Positions 31,756 through 41,182 of a stretch of DNA of 47,811 nucleotides are shown piece after piece; positions within the stretch are counted from its first letter, which is position 1; the number at the start of each line of letters is the position of its first letter. The stretch is taken from the NCBI GenBank assembly GCA_018064805.1, contig JAGHUN010000040.1:1-47811 (forward strand), read 5' to 3'. The notes below the pieces were generated by a model. It saw only the letters and a program-made list of their open reading frames with translations. It was not told where the DNA came from and made no database searches. The DNA comes from Candidatus Colinaster scatohippi. GTDB lineage: Bacteria > Bacillota > Clostridia > Lachnospirales > Lachnospiraceae. The translations under genes and the position numbers were made by a program.

Positions 31756-33102
31756 CTATTGCTTATTTGTAATATTCATCCATGCGACCGGAAGAAGCAG
31801 AATGAACATGAAGCCATATCTGATAATTGCCCCCGGACCTAAAAGAAGAGTTCCGAGATAAAGAAGTGGGAACAAATAGCTTAGGCGGGCATACCTTTGT
31901 TTTTTTCTTATTGATGCAATAAATGAAATGATATATATCCAAATATAAGTCGCCATATTGAAAAAAATAATAAGTGGCGTGTGACTTAAATTTTCACTTG
32001 TGAAGAAGTAATTGATATAAAAGGAATAATATATATCAGGCCATTTGGGAGTCATAACTGCGCCACCTCTGTATTCAAGTGGAACCAGGAAAAAGTGGTC
32101 AGATGAATAAGGGCAGTGGAGTGGATCAAAAAAGCCCTGGATATTATACCAGACTGCGAGAAGACTATCTATTGGATGATGGATGGCAATAATTGCCGTA
32201 TCTAACAGGAAGTGTTTGCACTTGCTGTCAAGTACATCGAATTCAAGCTGCATTTTGATATGGTCTGCCAGATAATACTGGTAATCTTCAGGTTTGGCAA
32301 TATAGGACAGTATTACCTCTTTTTCGGACTCTGTTGCTGAGGTATTATAGATTCTTGCCATAATCTGACATGGGATACTCATCATTTCCTTGATTGAACC
32401 GGGGTTAGCATCGGTAATTTTTACAAGAGCCTTTCCGGATGCAAAAGCCAGGAATATTGATAATGTAAGGAGAATTAGTAGTTCTTTGTAATAGCGCTGC
32501 TTTTTGTTTCTTATGAAAATAACAAAAATAATTATAAGCATCGCAAGAAAGGCATACATTGCATTATTCCTAAGAAGGGTAACGAGAATGATATTAATTG
32601 CCATTCTTATTCTAAACAAAAGAAAAAACAAAGGGGAATAAGTGCTTTTGCATTTGTTAAAGCGAAGCATATCAATAACAAATACAATAGCAAATGCAGC
32701 AAAAAGAATGTCTTTTGTATGGGATATGGTTAAAAAACTGCATAAAGGCATAAATGCAAAAAAACATACAAAGAAAATATGAGCTGCAAGTTTCTTTCTG
32801 ATGGAATATACATACAGAAGCATATAATAAACGGAAGAGTCTACAAGCAGCAACTGAATAATGGTTGCAACCACGTAGCCACGGCCATTGGGAAGATTGC
32901 TGAAGTAACCGACAAAAAGAGTATGCAGCAGCGGATGTGAGGTATTGAAAATTCCTGAATTGTACTGCTCAAGCTGCACGCCTATATCATAATAATATAT
33001 TCCGGGAAAAAGGCTGTACATAACTATAATGTGTGCAACGACCATTATAAGCGGAAGAAGATATGCAATTAAATTCCGTACATTAATAGTTTTATTCTTC
33101 AT
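31756..33102 (-). CDS. DUF6020-type polytopic membrane protein (paralogue 3, minus strand)
   Basis: The 448-residue protein is shorter than its two paralogues at 20101 and 23053 and lacks their N-terminal membrane block. It has FPGIYYYDIGVQLEQY, SHPLLHTLFVGY, ISHTKDILFAA, LLRNNAMYAFL and MSIPCQIMARIY, matching the same conserved blocks. About ten membrane segments are predicted. No good ribosome site precedes the ATG at 33102 (upstream minus strand reads AAACTGTTAAT), so translation may be weak. It is transcribed away from the Wzy-like gene and ends just before the DUF3592-like gene. Confidence 0.68.
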   Translation of the reverse strand: MKNKTINVRNLIAYLLPLIMVVAHIIVMYSLFPGIYYYDIGVQLEQYNSGIFNTSHPLLHTLFVGYFSNLPNGRGYVVATIIQLLLVDSSVYYMLLYVYSIRKKLAAHIFFVCFFAFMPLCSFLTISHTKDILFAAFAIVFVIDMLRFNKCKSTYSPLFFLLFRIRMAINIILVTLLRNNAMYAFLAMLIIIFVIFIRNKKQRYYKELLILLTLSIFLAFASGKALVKITDANPGSIKEMMSIPCQIMARIYNTSATESEKEVILSYIAKPEDYQYYLADHIKMQLEFDVLDSKCKHFLLDTAIIAIHHPIDSLLAVWYNIQGFFDPLHCPYSSDHFFLVPLEYRGGAVMTPKWPDIYYSFYINYFFTSENLSHTPLIIFFNMATYIWIYIISFIASIRKKQRYARLSYLFPLLYLGTLLLGPGAIIRYGFMFILLLPVAWMNITNKQ

Positions 33103-33183
33103 ATTAACAGTTTATCAAAAAAAAGAAAAAGTACAATAGACACAAAATTTAGTGATAGCATCTTTTTTTATAGGAATATATTG

Positions 33184-33192
33184 TGTTATAAT
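33184..33192 (+). promoter_or_regulatory. Extended -10 promoter for the Wzy-like gene
   Basis: TGTTATAAT at 33184-33192 is a perfect extended -10 (TG, one base, TATAAT). The -35 position holds only a T-run (33163-33169). Transcription should start near 33199, giving a leader of about 70 bases before the ATG at 33269. It lies in the 166-bp divergent gap (33103-33268); no equally good promoter was seen for the minus-strand gene. Confidence 0.65.
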
Positions 33193-33268
33193 CATATGAT
33201 GCCTTTTCTGTATTGAAGAGCAGATGTAACCCAAGAAGATATAATCCGAACCATAATTGAGGATTTAC

Positions 33269-35944
33269 ATGAATATAAAAGTAAGCAGAAGACAGACAAT
33301 AATATATATTCTTTTAGTCATATGCGCACTCTTCCTTATATGTTTGTGGCCATGTCGGTTTATTAACCGAAGCATTGAGGTGAAAAGCGGGGAGGTATAT
33401 TTAGAAGAGTCAGCTCCGGCAAATGCTGCCAATAATATAGCGCAGGTATTTGTAGCAGACGGAAATGAGCTTGAATATGTTAATCTATATGTTTGTAATG
33501 ATATGGCAGGTGAAGAGATAAACTTTACTCTTTATGATGGAACTCTTACCCAGCTTTGCAGTAAGAATATTAAAATTGGCGAGAATTCAACCTTTCCGGG
33601 AATGATTAAGCTTCCCGTTGAATATTATTTAGACCCGGGAACTGCATATATTTATACAATATATGGTGTTAATAAGGATCTTATAGTAGGAATTCAGGAG
33701 AATGATCCTGTGACATCCATTACTGTAGGTGGTATGAATTATGCCGGTACAGAGATATCAGATAGGGATGTAATAATAAATTTTGTATATACCAAGGAAT
33801 TTAATTGGTGGCAGATAGCCGTAATGTATATTATTACATTGCTTCTTTTTGCTGCGGTGGTAGTAGTAATTAACAGATTGTCGGGAGTATTGCCAATTTA
33901 TAGTATTCAGGGATCGACGATTGGAAATAAATGGAATGAAGAATATATAACTGTTCAGAGACTTCTTCAGTTCACGCTTCTTCCGGTTTGTATACTCGTG
34001 GGAATTGCTACCTTGATTTCTATATTCCCGCTGTACTTATTCAGAAAAGAAATAAGCAGTATTTTATTCTATTACCTTGGAGTTATTTTGCTTACAGGGC
34101 TTATTGCATATCTTATCTGCTACAAGAGAGAAGACAGTAAGCCGCTTATTAGTTATCAGATTCTTAAGAATAATATACAGAAGTGGCTTATTGTAGTTGC
34201 CATAGGTCATGTATTCTGGTATTGCTTTGAGTACATGAATGGTTTGTATGAGATTCATCATATATATGCTTCCAGAAGAGTACTCATATGGATTCTTCTG
34301 ATGTTGATTTTTACTTATAGTCTGAAGGAACTAATTAATATTATTAATCTTGTATGGCTGGTTGCCTCCGGAATATTTGCTTATTTTTATGCTAAGCCAT
34401 ATGTAGGAGTTCCTGAGGATGAGTTAACCTACAGACTTAATGCGTACATTATCGTGATTGGCGGAGTCGTGCTGATTAATATGATAATGTCCATTATTAA
34501 TATGATTCGTAAAAAAGCTGTGCCTCGTTCTGTAAGCAAACTGAATGCAGCCATATTTGCAGTGCTCGCAGTTGTGATGATTTCTTTTTCTAACGCAAGA
34601 TGGTGGCCGGCATACCTGGTTGTAGTATGTGGTCTCATTATTTTTAGGTTGGCTTTTTGGAAGGATGCAGATAAGTATCTTATATATCTGTGTGATGGAA
34701 TTCTCTTTAATTTTGTGATGATGCTAGCTTTTTCACTAATGCATCGTCCCTATTACAGGTTTGTCTATTACAGATATAATATGACATATTTTACGGTTAC
34801 CATGACTGCGACACATATGTCACTTGTAGTAAGTGCGGCTCTTGTTAAATTTATTATTAGGTATAAGTCAGAGTCAGACAAAAGAAGGTTGATTCCGGAT
34901 CTTATTATGTTTGGTGCTGCTGTGTGCTATCAGATTTATACGCTTGCAAGGACAGCATTTTTGTGTATTGGCGTTACCGGTGTGGTTACCATTGTTGCTT
35001 TGGCATTTATTAATTATGAGAAGGGTACCAGGATTAAAAAGGCTCTTGACAATGTATTGCTTTTATTTGGTGCTGTTCTTGTTATGTTTCCGATTACATT
35101 CACTGCGACAAGAATTGTTCCGGCAATTGTTGATGACCCGGTAATCTATGAATACGAGCATCGCGATGAAACTATGTATAAGGGAACACCGACTGACTGC
35201 TTTGGATACATGGATATAGCCAGGTTCTTTGAGGTGTTTGGAAGCAAGATACTGGGTGTTGGTGAGACCTTAACTGAGGCAGATCCTGTATTTGGACAGG
35301 ATAATATTTTCCGTCATGGAATAATTCGTGAGGTTGCATCTGCAGGCGAAGATGATATGCTTATTACTTCGGCTGAGGGAGAAACTGAGAGTGAAACAGA
35401 AGAGGATGACAGACCGGATTTCCTGAAAAATACGCCATGGACTCTCGATGAGTGGCATCATTTCCTTGAAATGAGAGATGATTACTATTTCCTGACTGAT
35501 GATGAATACTGGCTTTTCATTAATGGTATTATTGATGTTGATCTGCCGGTAGATGCATCAAACGGAAGGATAGATATATTTAAAAGTTATTTTAATCAGC
35601 TGAATCTTTGGGGACATGAAGAGATGGGTGCGATTCTTGATGATGGTAGTGAAGCTGCGCATGCCCATAATATATATCTTCAGATTTTGTTTGATTTCGG
35701 AATTGTTCCGGGTATATATGTTATTATTGTGATGGCTTATATGGGTATTACAAGTCTTGTAAGAGTTGTTAAATATCATAAAAAGAATGAGTATTTATGG
35801 TTAACTCCGGTTGTATTGCTTTGCTTTTTGACGGCCGGTGTAGTAGAGTGGGTATTTCATGCCTGCAATCCGCTGGGATTGGCGGCGATGATGGCAATAC
35901 TGCCTATGTTTTTCAAGGTAACTGAGAATGAAAAAAGTATTTAA
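33269..35944 (+). CDS. Wzy/O-antigen-ligase-like membrane protein with large extracellular N-terminal domain
   Basis: The 891-residue protein starts with one membrane helix (about 12-32). An extracytoplasmic beta-rich region (about 35-170) follows, then about ten or more membrane segments, a long outer loop and AHNIYLQILFDFG (799-811), the Wzy_C/WaaL signature with its conserved His. The outer loop (about residues 630-790) has an acidic stretch (GETESETEEDD) and WHHFL. Such enzymes polymerise or ligate lipid-linked glycans outside the membrane. ATG 33269 with GAGGA 5 bases upstream is preferred over TTG 33257. It overlaps pglF by 17 bp. Polymerase versus ligase cannot be decided here. Confidence 0.75.
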   Translation: MNIKVSRRQTIIYILLVICALFLICLWPCRFINRSIEVKSGEVYLEESAPANAANNIAQVFVADGNELEYVNLYVCNDMAGEEINFTLYDGTLTQLCSKNIKIGENSTFPGMIKLPVEYYLDPGTAYIYTIYGVNKDLIVGIQENDPVTSITVGGMNYAGTEISDRDVIINFVYTKEFNWWQIAVMYIITLLLFAAVVVVINRLSGVLPIYSIQGSTIGNKWNEEYITVQRLLQFTLLPVCILVGIATLISIFPLYLFRKEISSILFYYLGVILLTGLIAYLICYKREDSKPLISYQILKNNIQKWLIVVAIGHVFWYCFEYMNGLYEIHHIYASRRVLIWILLMLIFTYSLKELINIINLVWLVASGIFAYFYAKPYVGVPEDELTYRLNAYIIVIGGVVLINMIMSIINMIRKKAVPRSVSKLNAAIFAVLAVVMISFSNARWWPAYLVVVCGLIIFRLAFWKDADKYLIYLCDGILFNFVMMLAFSLMHRPYYRFVYYRYNMTYFTVTMTATHMSLVVSAALVKFIIRYKSESDKRRLIPDLIMFGAAVCYQIYTLARTAFLCIGVTGVVTIVALAFINYEKGTRIKKALDNVLLLFGAVLVMFPITFTATRIVPAIVDDPVIYEYEHRDETMYKGTPTDCFGYMDIARFFEVFGSKILGVGETLTEADPVFGQDNIFRHGIIREVASAGEDDMLITSAEGETESETEEDDRPDFLKNTPWTLDEWHHFLEMRDDYYFLTDDEYWLFINGIIDVDLPVDASNGRIDIFKSYFNQLNLWGHEEMGAILDDGSEAAHAHNIYLQILFDFGIVPGIYVIIVMAYMGITSLVRVVKYHKKNEYLWLTPVVLLCFLTAGVVEWVFHACNPLGLAAMMAILPMFFKVTENEKSI

Positions 35945-37787
35945 CTACAAACTATTTTATAGAAGAACATGTCTCATAATATATGATGTGGCAAGTATTT
36001 TGGCTGCTAGCTTTCTTGCTATTGCACTTAGGTTTGAATTTGATTTTGAATCGATACCGGATTTTTTCCTGCTTCCGATTCTGAAGTGTATGCCCATTAA
36101 TATTGTTGTTACACTGCTACTATTTTATCTTTTTAAGCTTTATAACAGCTTATGGGCTTTTGCCGGGGAGAATGAGCTTCAGAGTCTTGTTGCGGCATGT
36201 GTAATATCAACAGCAGTAAATGGAGTATGTCTTAATCTGGTAAAAACAGAGAAAAGGGGCGTTCCTAACAGCTACTATTTCCTATATGGATTTATACTGA
36301 TTACACTTATATTTATAAGCCGTTTCTCGTACCGTTTTTTAAGAAGTCAGAAGCATAAAATACAGAATCGTAAGAATACAATTAATGTCATGATTATCGG
36401 TGCAGGTGATGCGGGTAATTCTATTATTAAGGAAATTGCGACAAGTAATTTCTCTACAATGACAGTGGCATGTATCATTGATGATGATAAGTCAAAGTGG
36501 GGAAGCTATATTCAGGGTGTTAAGGTTGAAGGCGGAAGAGATAAGATTCTTGAGTGTGTGGATACGCATGCGATAGATGAAATATTCGTAGCAATTCCGT
36601 CGGCTTCAAGACATACAATAAGAGAAATTCTTGAAATATGTAAAGAAACAGAATGTAAGCTTCGTTCGCTTCCGGGAATTTATCAGCTTGTAAATGGAGA
36701 AGTAAGCGTAAGTAAACTTCGTGATGTTGAAGTAGAGGATCTTTTGGGAAGAGATCCAATTGCAGTAGATATCGATTCGATACTGGGATATGTGCAGAAT
36801 AAGGTTGTACTTGTAACCGGTGGTGGTGGTTCCATAGGAAGTGAGTTGTGCAGACAGATTGCAAATCACAAGCCAAGACGACTTCTTATTCTTGATATTT
36901 ATGAGAATAATGCATACGAGATTCAGCAGGAACTCTTACATAATCATCCTGATTTGGATCTGGTGGTTCTTATTGCATCAGTTAGAAATACTAACCGAAT
37001 GAATACAATATTTGAGACCTACAGACCGGATATTGTATATCATGCGGCAGCACATAAGCATGTTCCGCTTATGGAGACAAGTCCTAATGAGGCTATTAAG
37101 AATAATGTATTCGGTACCTGGAAAACAGCTCAGGCGGCAGCAGAATATGGTGCAAGCAAATTCGTAATGATTTCTACCGATAAGGCAGTTAATCCGACCA
37201 ATATTATGGGAGCAAGTAAACGAATCTGTGAAATGATTGTTCAGACCTTTAACCGTCATTATGATACAGAGTTTGTTGCTGTAAGATTCGGTAATGTTCT
37301 TGGAAGTAACGGAAGCGTTATTCCTTTATTTAAGAAGCAGATTGCTCAGGGTGGTCCTGTTACGGTTACACATCCTGATATAATCAGATATTTTATGACC
37401 ATTCCCGAGGCGGTATCTCTTGTTCTTCAGGCCGGAGCATATGCGAAGGGTGGAGAGATTTTTGTTCTTGATATGGGAGAACCGGTCAAAATTCTTGATC
37501 TTGCAAAAAATCTTATCAGACTCTCAGGGTATAAGGTTGATGAAGATATTAAAATTGAATTCACCGGCTTAAGACCGGGTGAGAAATTATACGAAGAGCT
37601 TCTTATGGATGAAGAAGGTCTTCAGGATACTGAGAATAAGATGATTCATATAGGTAAGCCGATAGTTATAGATGAGATGAAATTCTTTGCGCAGCTTAAG
37701 AATCTCAAGGAAGAATCAAAGTCAGAGTGTGCTGATATAAGGCCACTTATTCAGGATATCGTACCTACCTATAATTACAAAAAATAG
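35928..37787 (+). CDS. pglF: UDP-GlcNAc 4,6-dehydratase, membrane-bound (PglF/WbpM/CapD type)
   Basis: The 619-residue protein has four N-terminal membrane segments (about 12-130), a CoA-binding-like Rossmann domain (MIIGAGDAGNS) and a C-terminal SDR domain. The SDR domain has VTGGGGSIGSELCRQ, HAAAHKHVPLMETSP and STDKAVNPTNIMGASKR, where Met replaces the usual catalytic Tyr. This is the full-length PglF/WbpM form. It makes UDP-2-acetamido-2,6-dideoxy-4-keto-glucose, the substrate of PglE. The start overlaps the Wzy-like gene, with AAGGT 7-11 bases upstream. Confidence 0.92.
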   Translation: MKKVFNYKLFYRRTCLIIYDVASILAASFLAIALRFEFDFESIPDFFLLPILKCMPINIVVTLLLFYLFKLYNSLWAFAGENELQSLVAACVISTAVNGVCLNLVKTEKRGVPNSYYFLYGFILITLIFISRFSYRFLRSQKHKIQNRKNTINVMIIGAGDAGNSIIKEIATSNFSTMTVACIIDDDKSKWGSYIQGVKVEGGRDKILECVDTHAIDEIFVAIPSASRHTIREILEICKETECKLRSLPGIYQLVNGEVSVSKLRDVEVEDLLGRDPIAVDIDSILGYVQNKVVLVTGGGGSIGSELCRQIANHKPRRLLILDIYENNAYEIQQELLHNHPDLDLVVLIASVRNTNRMNTIFETYRPDIVYHAAAHKHVPLMETSPNEAIKNNVFGTWKTAQAAAEYGASKFVMISTDKAVNPTNIMGASKRICEMIVQTFNRHYDTEFVAVRFGNVLGSNGSVIPLFKKQIAQGGPVTVTHPDIIRYFMTIPEAVSLVLQAGAYAKGGEIFVLDMGEPVKILDLAKNLIRLSGYKVDEDIKIEFTGLRPGEKLYEELLMDEEGLQDTENKMIHIGKPIVIDEMKFFAQLKNLKEESKSECADIRPLIQDIVPTYNYKK

Positions 37788-37817
37788 ACCCGACTAAACA
37801 GATTGGAGATGATGATA

Positions 37818-38993
37818 ATGGGCAAAAGGATTTTTCTGGCATGTCCAACAATGCATGGTGAGGAACAAAGGTTCATTAAAGAGGCATTTGATACTAACTG
37901 GGTTGCTCCGTTAGGTCCTAATGTAACAGCATTTGAAGAGGAGATGTGTGCATATACGGATTGTGGCCATGCAACAGCACTTTCAGCAGGAACAGCAGCA
38001 CTTCATCTTGCAATGAGATGCTTGGGAATAGGTCAGGATGATGTGGTTTTTTCTACTGATTTGACCTTTGCTGCCACATGTAACCCTGTAACATATGAAA
38101 AAGCAAAGCTTGTATTTATAGATTCCGAAAGAGATACCTGGAATATGGATCCCGAAGCACTTAAGAAGGCTTATGAGAAGTATCCTAATCCCAAGGCTGT
38201 AATTGTGGCTCATCTGTACGGGACTGTGGCTAAGATGGATGAGATACTTGCAATCTGTAAGGAGCATGGTACACCGGTTATCGAGGATGCTGCAGAAGCG
38301 CTTAGTTCTACATATAAGGGTAAGCAGGCAGGTTCTTTCGGTGATATAGGTATCTACTCATTCAACGGAAATAAGATTATTACAACCTCCGGAGGAGGAA
38401 TGATGGTCTCTGCTAATGAGGAGTATACAAAAAAGGCACTCTTCCTTGCTACTCAGGCAAGAGACCAGGCACCTTATTATCAGCATAGTGAGATTGGATT
38501 TAATTACAGAATGTCAAATGTTGTAGCAGGTATTGGTCGTGGACAGTTACTTCATCTTGATGAGCATAAGGCCTTAAAGGTTGCAATATATAAGCAGTAC
38601 GAAAAGGCATTTGCCGATATACCTGAAGTGAAAATGAATCCGCTTAATCCGGATGGAGAGGATAACTGCTGGCTGTCATGTATGACAATTGCTGACAGTA
38701 GTGCTGTTACACCAACTATGATTATGGATACATTAGCAGCAGAGAACATTGAAACCAGACCAATCTGGAAGCCGATGCACCTTCAGCCAGTATTTGCAGA
38801 AAATGACTTCTTTACAGCTAAGGGTGAACAGAAGAATATGGCACCGGTTAAGGGTGATAATGGAGATACATGGGATGAGAGTGTCGGCGGAGATATTTTC
38901 AGACATGGTCTCTGCCTTCCAAGTGATATTAAGAATACACCTGAGGATATGGAACTCATTATAGGATTAATCAGAAAGTGTTTTGGACGATGA
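37818..38993 (+). CDS. pglE: UDP-4-amino sugar aminotransferase (PglE-like DegT family)
   Basis: The 391-residue PLP aminotransferase starts KRIFLACPTMHGEEQRFIKE and has FDTNWVAPLGPNV, ALSAGTAALHLA, EDAAEALSSTYKG, the PLP lysine Lys186 in YSFNGNKI and GFNYRMSN. The NWVAPLGP and NGNKIITTSGGGM blocks match PglE-type enzymes, which aminate C4 of the PglF product. ATG 37818 is preferred over three upstream in-frame starts, because TGGAG (37804-37808) is 9 bases away. It is followed by an ATP-grasp gene with ATGA overlap; no PglD acetyltransferase is adjacent. Confidence 0.88.
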   Translation: MGKRIFLACPTMHGEEQRFIKEAFDTNWVAPLGPNVTAFEEEMCAYTDCGHATALSAGTAALHLAMRCLGIGQDDVVFSTDLTFAATCNPVTYEKAKLVFIDSERDTWNMDPEALKKAYEKYPNPKAVIVAHLYGTVAKMDEILAICKEHGTPVIEDAAEALSSTYKGKQAGSFGDIGIYSFNGNKIITTSGGGMMVSANEEYTKKALFLATQARDQAPYYQHSEIGFNYRMSNVVAGIGRGQLLHLDEHKALKVAIYKQYEKAFADIPEVKMNPLNPDGEDNCWLSCMTIADSSAVTPTMIMDTLAAENIETRPIWKPMHLQPVFAENDFFTAKGEQKNMAPVKGDNGDTWDESVGGDIFRHGLCLPSDIKNTPEDMELIIGLIRKCFGR

Positions 38994-39982
38994 ATATTTT
39001 ATTTTGCAGTGTTGGTAGAAGATGTGAATTATTAAAGGACTTCAAAAAGACTCTTGGAGACAATGTTAAGATAGTTGTTACCGATAATTCTGAGGTGGCA
39101 CCGGCATTTGCTTTTGCAGATGTAAGATACACAGTTCCACTTATTAGAGAACCGGGATATATAGATATTATTCTCGAAATATGTAAAAAAGAGCAGATTC
39201 AGGCAGTTACAACACTTATTGATCCTGAGATTATGCTTCTTGCCGCTAACCGTGAAAGATTTGAAGCAATCGGTGTTGAGGTTTTGTGTCCTTATGAGAA
39301 GACAGCAAGACTCTGCTTTGATAAGTTTGAAATGTTTGAGTATCTTACGGAATGCGGAGTAAATACTGTATTAACCTACGGAGATATAGATTCGTTTAAG
39401 GATGCAAGACAGGCGGGAAAGATCGATTTGCCTGTATTTGTTAAGCCAAGAACCGGAAGTGGTAGTGTCGGCGCAAGAAGAATAGATTCTATGGAGATGC
39501 TTGAGGAAGTAATGGCTCAGGATCCGTCATTGATTATTCAGCAGCTTATGCAGGGAAAGGATATGGATGCGGACATCTATGTTGATACCAAGAGTCATAA
39601 GCCGGTTGCTATTTTTTCAAAAAAGAAGCTGTCAACCACTATTGGTGGTGCAAACAAAACTATTTCATTTAAGGATGAGAAGCTGTTTGATTTCGTGAAA
39701 TCAGCACTTGTCCACTTTGAATTTAATGGACCAATGGATATGGATTTGTTCTATCAGGAGGGGCAGTACTATCTGTCGGAGGTCAATCCGAGATTTGGTG
39801 GGGCTTATCTTCATGCATATGGTGCAGGTGTGGATTTCATCAAACTTATTGAAAATAATATTAATGGAATAGAGAATGATGAGATTATCGGCGAGTATGA
39901 GGAAGATGTTGTTATGATGATGTATGACAGCGTAGTCATTAAGAAACTCGGAGATATTCAGGCATCAATTTCAACTTTATAG
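38990..39982 (+). CDS. ATP-grasp ligase in place of PglD
   Basis: The 330-residue protein begins MNILFCSVGRRCELLKDFKK, an N-terminal pre-ATP-grasp Rossmann domain. The ATP-grasp fold follows, with VFVKPRTGSGSVGARR (nucleotide loop), MDADIYVD and LSEVNPRFGGAYLHAYGAG (metal-binding Glu and Asn). It resembles carbamoyl-phosphate-synthase-like and PylC-like ligases seen in sugar clusters. Such enzymes form an amide or peptide bond through an acyl phosphate. With pglF and pglE immediately before it, it may attach an amino acid or other acid to the 4-amino sugar. Translation is coupled to pglE by an ATGA overlap. Confidence 0.8.
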   Translation: MNILFCSVGRRCELLKDFKKTLGDNVKIVVTDNSEVAPAFAFADVRYTVPLIREPGYIDIILEICKKEQIQAVTTLIDPEIMLLAANRERFEAIGVEVLCPYEKTARLCFDKFEMFEYLTECGVNTVLTYGDIDSFKDARQAGKIDLPVFVKPRTGSGSVGARRIDSMEMLEEVMAQDPSLIIQQLMQGKDMDADIYVDTKSHKPVAIFSKKKLSTTIGGANKTISFKDEKLFDFVKSALVHFEFNGPMDMDLFYQEGQYYLSEVNPRFGGAYLHAYGAGVDFIKLIENNINGIENDEIIGEYEEDVVMMMYDSVVIKKLGDIQASISTL

Positions 39983-39991
39983 GATATGGGT

Positions 39992-41077
39992 ATGAAATTA
40001 AATTATAACCGTATTATCTTTGTTACTGTATCCATGGCCGGTGGTGGAACGGAAAGAGTTATTGCTACACTTTCCAATTATCTGGTTGGTCAGGGATATG
40101 AAGTGACAATTATGCAGATTGCAGAAGCAACTATGGCATACGAGCTGGATGAACGTGTTAAGGTTGTTCGCGTTGGACAGACCAGCGGTGGTTCCGTTAA
40201 AAAGAGAATTGAACGCATCACTAATATGAGACGGATTTTTAAGGAACAGAAGCCGGCCAATATTATTGCTATGGGTACGGTATGCAGTATTTTTGCAGGG
40301 ATAGCAAACTGGGGAATAAAAGGTAATTTCCTTGCAATGTCGGAACGTAACAGACCGGACAGAATTAATAAAAAGCCTTATAAATGGTGGAGTCGTGCAA
40401 TTCGTAATATTATATATCGTACGGCTGATGCACTTGTGCTACAAACTGAGGCATCCAAGGAATTTTTTCCAAAAGGTATAGTTAAAAAGTCGCATATCAT
40501 TGGAAATCCGGTATCTTCCAATATTCCGATTGCGTATGATGGTATTAGAGATAAAAGAATAGTCAGCGCAGGCAGGCTTACGGATGATAAGAATTATCAT
40601 CTGCTTTTAGATGCTTTTAAGGATTTTCTTAAATTCCATCCGGAATATACTCTTGAAATATATGGAAAGGGTGAGATGGAAGAAGCTTTGAAGAATTATA
40701 TCAAGGAGATAGGAATTGAGCAAAATGCCGCTATAGTCCCTTTTGCAAGTGATCTTCACGAGAAAATAAAGAAAGCGGCTATGTTCATATCATCGTCTGA
40801 TACGGAGGGAATATCTAATTCCATTATGGAAGCACTTGCACTGGGTATTCCTGTTATTGGTACGGATTGTCCTATTGGTGGAACTGCTATGATGGTGGAA
40901 GATGGTATAAACGGGTTTCTGGTTCCGGTTAAGGACAGAGAAGCTATGGTTTCCTGCATGCGGCGAATAGCAGATGATGATGAGTTGGCAAAAAGGCTGT
41001 CGATGCAGGGCAGAAAGATTAGGGAAAATTGGTCGGAAAAGGTTATTTGTGACAAATGGCTTGAAATTATGAACTGA
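39992..41077 (+). CDS. Glycosyltransferase family 4 (PglH/PglJ-like)
   Basis: The 361-residue GT-B enzyme has IIFVTVSMAGGGTERVIATL, MSERNRPDRINKKP, IVSAGRLTDDKNYHLLLDAF and the donor motif in SSDTEGISNSIMEALALG. The GGGTERV start and SERN..P block match PglH/PglJ GalNAc transferases. The enzyme is similar in layout to the one at 21910. ATG 39992 has AGGA 7 bases upstream and is preferred over ATG 39986. It is the last gene before the promoter at 41106. Confidence 0.88.
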   Translation: MKLNYNRIIFVTVSMAGGGTERVIATLSNYLVGQGYEVTIMQIAEATMAYELDERVKVVRVGQTSGGSVKKRIERITNMRRIFKEQKPANIIAMGTVCSIFAGIANWGIKGNFLAMSERNRPDRINKKPYKWWSRAIRNIIYRTADALVLQTEASKEFFPKGIVKKSHIIGNPVSSNIPIAYDGIRDKRIVSAGRLTDDKNYHLLLDAFKDFLKFHPEYTLEIYGKGEMEEALKNYIKEIGIEQNAAIVPFASDLHEKIKKAAMFISSSDTEGISNSIMEALALGIPVIGTDCPIGGTAMMVEDGINGFLVPVKDREAMVSCMRRIADDDELAKRLSMQGRKIRENWSEKVICDKWLEIMN

Positions 41078-41105
41078 CCTTTTTATAAATGTGAAAAGTA
41101 GATTT

Positions 41106-41134
41106 TTTACATTACAAATAATATGTGCTAAAAT
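41106..41134 (+). promoter_or_regulatory. Sigma-A-type promoter of the UDP-GalNAc dehydrogenase gene
   Basis: TTTACA (41106-41111) and TAAAAT (41129-41134) are separated by exactly 17 bases, and TG one base before the -10 makes it an extended -10 site. Transcription should start near 41141, giving a leader of about 42 bases before the ATG at 41183. This is the best promoter in the window. Confidence 0.8.
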
Positions 41135-41182
41135 GAATGACGGATATTAAAAATATGTCTGCGAATTGGAGATTTGATAATT

